From: a virus | Strand: one strand, 5' to 3' | IMG/VR virus record: IMGVR_UViG_3300025781_000091 | Coordinates: 1 to 21,115 of that record | DNA: 21,115 nt | Shown here: positions 18,712 to 21,115 of the stretch, piece after piece | Layout of the letters: each line of letters starts with the position of its first letter | Numbering within the stretch: the first letter of the stretch is position 1 | Program-made: the position numbers and the translations under genes | Notes under the pieces: model-generated | What the model was told of the DNA's origin: nothing | Databases searched by the model: none | The model's input: the letters and a program-made list of their open reading frames with translations, nothing else

Positions 18712-19395
18712 ATGCCGAACTGGGTGTATAACGGACTTACTGCAGAGGGTAAGCCAGAATCTATAAATAAACTAGTAGAACAACTCAATCAACCATTCTC
18801 TCTTGTCCATGACTCATGGGATATAGAATCTGGTGAGATGAAGAAGAAACTAACAACATATCCAAATCCTGTATTTGCTTTCTGGAACATAATTAAACCA
18901 ACAGATATGGAAGCATATTCTAGCCAACCTGATCACAGCAAAGATATCTATGATAGATCTGGAGATGACTGGTATAACTGGAATGTTAGAAACTGGGGCA
19001 CCAAGTGGGATGTTGCTAAATCATCTAATGAGGATCATGATTTCACATATATGGAAGGTCCTGCAGATAATGGTGATAACAAAGTAGTTTATTATAGTTT
19101 TAATACAGCATGGGGTGTTCCTATGCCTGCTCTGGTTACATTGTCCACTCAGTATCCCGACCTCTTATTCACATTGTCATATGAAGAAGAAACGGGCTGG
19201 GGCGGAGAACTAGAATTACTCAGAGGTGTATTATTGTCAGATGAACAATATACATGGAAGTGTTCTGATTGTGATTTGATGTTAGAACAAGAACCACAGT
19301 ATTGTGAAGATTGTGAAAACTATGTATGTCCGCAATGTTCATTTGGAGCAGAAGATGACCACAACGAACATGTAATGGAGGAGGCAAATGTCTGA
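18712..19395 (+). CDS. YubB-like (DUF1281) ferredoxin-like protein with zinc-ribbon tail
   Basis: The 227-residue protein opens MPNWVYNGLTAEGKPE and contains FWNIIKPTDME, WNVRNWGTKWDV, VYYSFNTAWGVPMPALVTLSTQYPDLLFTLSYEEETGWGGELE. This matches the pattern of Api92/YubB/DUF1281 proteins (MPNWcxN.., NWGTKWD, F.TaW.pP.p...lS..yPdl.f...Y.E.g..f.G), small proteins of plasmids and phages with unknown role. An added C-terminal CxxC cluster (KCSDCDLML...YCEDCENYVCPQCSFG, about residues 183-210) should bind one or two zinc ions, ending acidic. AGAAAGAAG before the ATG is modest. It overlaps the next start by 8 nt. Confidence 0.8.
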   Translation: MPNWVYNGLTAEGKPESINKLVEQLNQPFSLVHDSWDIESGEMKKKLTTYPNPVFAFWNIIKPTDMEAYSSQPDHSKDIYDRSGDDWYNWNVRNWGTKWDVAKSSNEDHDFTYMEGPADNGDNKVVYYSFNTAWGVPMPALVTLSTQYPDLLFTLSYEEETGWGGELELLRGVLLSDEQYTWKCSDCDLMLEQEPQYCEDCENYVCPQCSFGAEDDHNEHVMEEANV

Positions 19396-19627
19396 TAAAT
19401 TAGATTCTCGTATTATAAAACAAGTTAGGGCGGGTATTAATGGATTAGATATAATTCATGGTGAACTAAAAGTCCTTATGTTAGAAGCAGAAAATATGAT
19501 GTTAACTAGATCTAATCCAGATCATAAAGAATTCTATAAAGGTAAATTAGACGCTTTCACAGAATTATATCAATTGACTTATAACATCTCATTTGCCCAA
19601 CAAGATATGGAGAATTCTAATGTCTAA
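19388..19627 (+). CDS. 79-residue helical protein
   Basis: MSDKLDSRIIKQVRAGINGLDIIHGELKVLMLEAENMMLTRSNPDHKEFYKGKLDAFTELYQLTYNISFAQQDMENSNV has two long amphipathic helices, compatible with a helical hairpin. GGAGGAGG lies just before the ATG. It overlaps both neighbours by 8 nt. A GGCGGG motif is at 19429. Not recognised. Confidence 0.65.
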   Translation: MSDKLDSRIIKQVRAGINGLDIIHGELKVLMLEAENMMLTRSNPDHKEFYKGKLDAFTELYQLTYNISFAQQDMENSNV

Positions 19628-19985
19628 TGAATTAGATATACAAGATCATACACGTATGATGGATACATATAAAGATATCAATGACATTATTGATAGGATT
19701 AGCAATCTTCAGTTATTCCCGCCCCTGGTTTGGGTATATGCATGGGACATAGCCAAGGACCTATATAGGGACTTTCAAGAAGGTAGCGAAGGTGAGTATG
19801 GCGTTACCATGAGCCTTGAGGAATTCTGGGCATTGTTTTACAACAATGCTGATCAAAATGGTTTTTCATTAGACTATGGGTCAGATGATCTGTATGAGCA
19901 CATCCGTGACTGGATGTTTGATGCAGGTGTTGTTGAAGAAGTAGAATTTGACGAAGACGAAGACGATGTGCTAGAATCAGAATAG
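19620..19985 (+). CDS. 121-residue acidic protein
   Basis: The start at 19620 has GGAGA 6 nt upstream; the longer frame from 19593 lies within the previous gene. The product MSNELDIQDHTRMMDTYKDINDIIDRISNLQLFPPLVWVYAWDIAKDLYRDF... is helical with aromatic-rich LVWVYAW, and ends in a strongly acidic tail EEVEFDEDEDDVLESE. A DNA-mimic or inhibitor role is possible but is not shown. Not recognised. Confidence 0.65.
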   Translation: MSNELDIQDHTRMMDTYKDINDIIDRISNLQLFPPLVWVYAWDIAKDLYRDFQEGSEGEYGVTMSLEEFWALFYNNADQNGFSLDYGSDDLYEHIRDWMFDAGVVEEVEFDEDEDDVLESE

Positions 19986-19999
19986 GAAGAGGAGTAACT

Positions 20000-20287
20000 A
20001 TGGATAAGACACATAAAGCAATTGTAAAAGGTTTGGGACACTCAGATGTTTCTCCAGCAGCACTATCTTATAAAATGTTACACGAATCTAGATACGTTAA
20101 TGAATCTATGTTGCAGTATGCTGTCAATTACATAATCATTATGGCAACACATCCAGTGGTGCCTGCACATTTACAAGAAGTGCACGAAGAATGCAAAGCG
20201 ATTTATGGTTCCTTTAGGGAGTTGGGCCTGACGGGAACCGTTGGACGAGTTACAGAGGCACGTAACGAGTTCATCCAAAATAGATAG
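20000..20287 (+). CDS. 95-residue helical protein, last gene of the arm
   Basis: MDKTHKAIVKGLGHSDVSPAALSYKMLHESRYVNESMLQYAVNYIIIMATHPVVPAHLQEVHEECKAIYGSFRELGLTGTVGRVTEARNEFIQNR is helical and basic at the end. AGAGGAGTAAC precedes the ATG, a good ribosome site. It lies 14 nt after the preceding gene and is followed by two terminators, so it closes the operon from the 18193/18459 promoters. No family recognised. Confidence 0.7.
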   Translation: MDKTHKAIVKGLGHSDVSPAALSYKMLHESRYVNESMLQYAVNYIIIMATHPVVPAHLQEVHEECKAIYGSFRELGLTGTVGRVTEARNEFIQNR

Positions 20288-20317
20288 GGGCGATCAGGCG
20301 TCAGCCAAGTCCACAAC

Positions 20318-20350
20318 AAACCCTCCAAGCATCGGCAGCTTGGGGGGTTT
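20318..20350 (+). terminator. Factor-independent terminator 1
   Basis: AAACCCTCCAAGC (20318-20330) pairs with GCTTGGGGGGTTT (20338-20350) with one G-U and a loop of 7 nt; T-rich sequence follows. This closes the right-arm operon about 30 nt after its last stop. Confidence 0.8.
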
Positions 20351-20410
20351 ATCTATTTAAATATATATTTGTATCTTTTTTAAATTTTGCCGTGCCACAT
20401 AAAAAATAGA

Positions 20411-20520
20411 TTACGAACGGGCCTAAAAATCTCTGGAGCTTTTGGCGGGAGCCAAAAGGTTTTCATTTTTATTTAATATATACATTACGAACATAATAAA
20501 ATATCTCTGGAATAAAAAAA
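20411..20520 (+). repeat. Imperfect direct repeat with TTACGAAC and TCTCTGGA
   Basis: TTACGAAC followed about 15 bp later by AAATCTCTGGA occurs at 20411-20437; TTACGAAC and ATATCTCTGGAA recur at about 20485-20512. The first copy leads into terminator 2. Purpose unknown. Confidence 0.45.
20439..20470 (+). terminator. Factor-independent terminator 2
   Basis: CTTTTGGC (20439-20446), loop GGGA, GCCAAAAG (20451-20458), then GTTTTCATTTTTA. A classic tail and stem. The GGCGGGA motif (20444-20450) fills the loop side. Confidence 0.8.
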
Positions 20521-20554
20521 TCATCTAGTATATAATATAAAATTTGTTTAGTCA

Positions 20555-20735
20555 AACAATTTGTGTGTGAATTTGATCATATAAATGTATGTTAAAATAA
20601 AAATATTAAAAATGGATCATTTTTCACACAAATTAATTAAAAATAGATCAAAATTGTGCACATTTACATCAAAATTGTCTAAAATGTGTGCAAAATCACA
20701 TCATTTTTTATGTGATATATATCATATGCACAAAA
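20555..20735. repeat. AT-rich repeat region with TGTGCA-type words
   Basis: TTTGTGTGTG...TTTGATCAT (about 20557-20582) is mirrored by ATGGATCATTTTTCACACAAA (about 20612-20635), an imperfect 20-bp inverted repeat. TGTGCACAT, TGTGTGCAAAAT and TGCACAAAAT then recur in both orientations. No gene is visible. It could be an origin or a regulator-binding region. Confidence 0.4.
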
Positions 20736-20766
20736 TTTGACATTACGATGGGCAATATGTTATGCT
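20711..20766 (+). promoter_or_regulatory. CRP-like site and promoter at the right end
   Basis: TGTGATATATATCATA (20711-20726) lies before TTGACA (20737-20742), 18 bp, TGT-TATGCT (20761-20766); a further TATAAT is at 20778-20783. Centre to -10 distance is 42.5 bp. It points right, into a leader of over 250 nt with no clear gene until 21050. Confidence 0.6.
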
Positions 20767-20832
20767 CTATAACTAGGTATAATGTATATATATTTAATAA
20801 CTGAATTTATTTATCTATCTATGTAGTATATT

Positions 20833-20859
20833 CTCCACTTTGCTCCACTATTCTCCACT
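20833..20859 (+). repeat. Three CTCCACT direct repeats at 10-bp period
   Basis: CTCCACT occurs at 20833, 20843 and 20853, exactly one helical turn apart, about 60-80 bp downstream of the predicted transcription start. An operator or RNA-binding site array is possible. Confidence 0.55.
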
Positions 20860-21049
20860 TTTCAGTGAAATAAATACCATAGGAGCAGCAAAATCCACCA
20901 CATATGAATTATTCTAAATACCACTTATCAACTATTTCTTGGGTTATTTTTTTGATTCTAAAGTATCTAAAAGGGTTTCTAAGAAAGCCTTTGACTCTCA
21001 TATATTTTAAATTGGGCGGGGTTTTAAAAGGCTTGCAATTGGAGCATTT

Positions 21050-21115
21050 ATGCTCTTGGCAACTATAGGTTACATTGGTGTATTTCTCTATATAGTCAAT
21101 ATGTATATAGTTAGC
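21050..21115 (+). CDS. Possible membrane peptide (cut by window end)
   Basis: A frame from ATG 21050, with GGAG 5 nt upstream, stays open to the right edge for 22 codons and encodes a hydrophobic helix (MLLATIGYIGVFLYIVNMYIVS). It would be expressed from the 20737 promoter through a long leader. Too little is seen to name it. Confidence 0.35.
   Translation, partial: MLLATIGYIGVFLYIVNMYIVS

Noticed and set aside
20904-21068. 54-codon frame MNYSKYHLSTISWVIF...
   Set aside because: It has no ribosome site near the ATG (nearest AGGAG about 20 nt away) and overlaps a better-placed start at 21050 in another frame. Not excluded.

Overview
The window reads as part of a double-stranded DNA phage genome of low GC content (roughly one third G+C by eye). 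Most genes are tiny and tightly packed, with stop/start overlaps, tail-fibre-like genes, lysis-type enzymes, a class II ribonucleotide reductase and a single tRNA. The small Cys-rich peptide with a CEDFPCCGHE motif, the DUF932/TIGR03299-type protein, a cobalamin-dependent reductase and CRP/GlxR-like palindromes suggest a phage of a low-GC actinobacterium, perhaps a freshwater one. That host assignment is inference; no marker in the window proves it.

Layout. 1-5995 (minus strand): a partial tail-fibre gene, a collagen-like fibre protein, a small beta-rich virion protein, a class II ribonucleotide reductase (nrdJ-like) and a GT-B glycosyltransferase. 6000-6070 is a divergent promoter region. 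6071-9792 (plus strand): a compact run with a secreted lysozyme/transglycosylase-like protein, a zinc-ribbon protein, a permuted NlpC/P60-like hydrolase, a YkgJ-like Cys-cluster protein, two small unknowns, a 2OG-Fe(II) oxygenase and a 264-residue unknown. 9793-20287 (plus strand): about thirty mostly very small genes of early/accessory type in several transcription units, with the DUF932 gene and tRNA-Asp(GUC) in the middle. 20288-21115: two terminators, then an AT-rich, repeat-rich regulatory or origin-like stretch, and the start of a possible membrane peptide at the right edge.

The most striking feature is not a gene but the DNA between and inside the small genes. Transcription units of the right arm start from a repeated cassette made of a GC-rich inverted repeat, a CRP/GlxR-type palindrome (TGTGA-N6-TCACA-like) and a promoter. 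The distances from palindrome centre to the -10 hexamer fall on about 10.5-bp steps. Two recurring promoter architectures are visible: GGCGTGTCG placed 1-2 bp before a -35 with a 17-bp spacer, and GTCGGTG placed exactly 8 bp before an extended -10. Several of these promoters sit inside the coding sequence or at the stop codon of the upstream gene. Two promoters are placed so that the mRNA should start at or within a base or so of the AUG, predicting leaderless messages. Separately, the heptamer GGCGGGA is strongly over-represented and changes strand near 8.14-8.39 kb regardless of gene direction.

How the genes may work together (inference): the left block builds the virion tip and supplies deoxynucleotides and sugar modification; the next block degrades the host wall; the right block of small proteins probably remodels host processes early in infection, possibly under control of a host CRP-family regulator.
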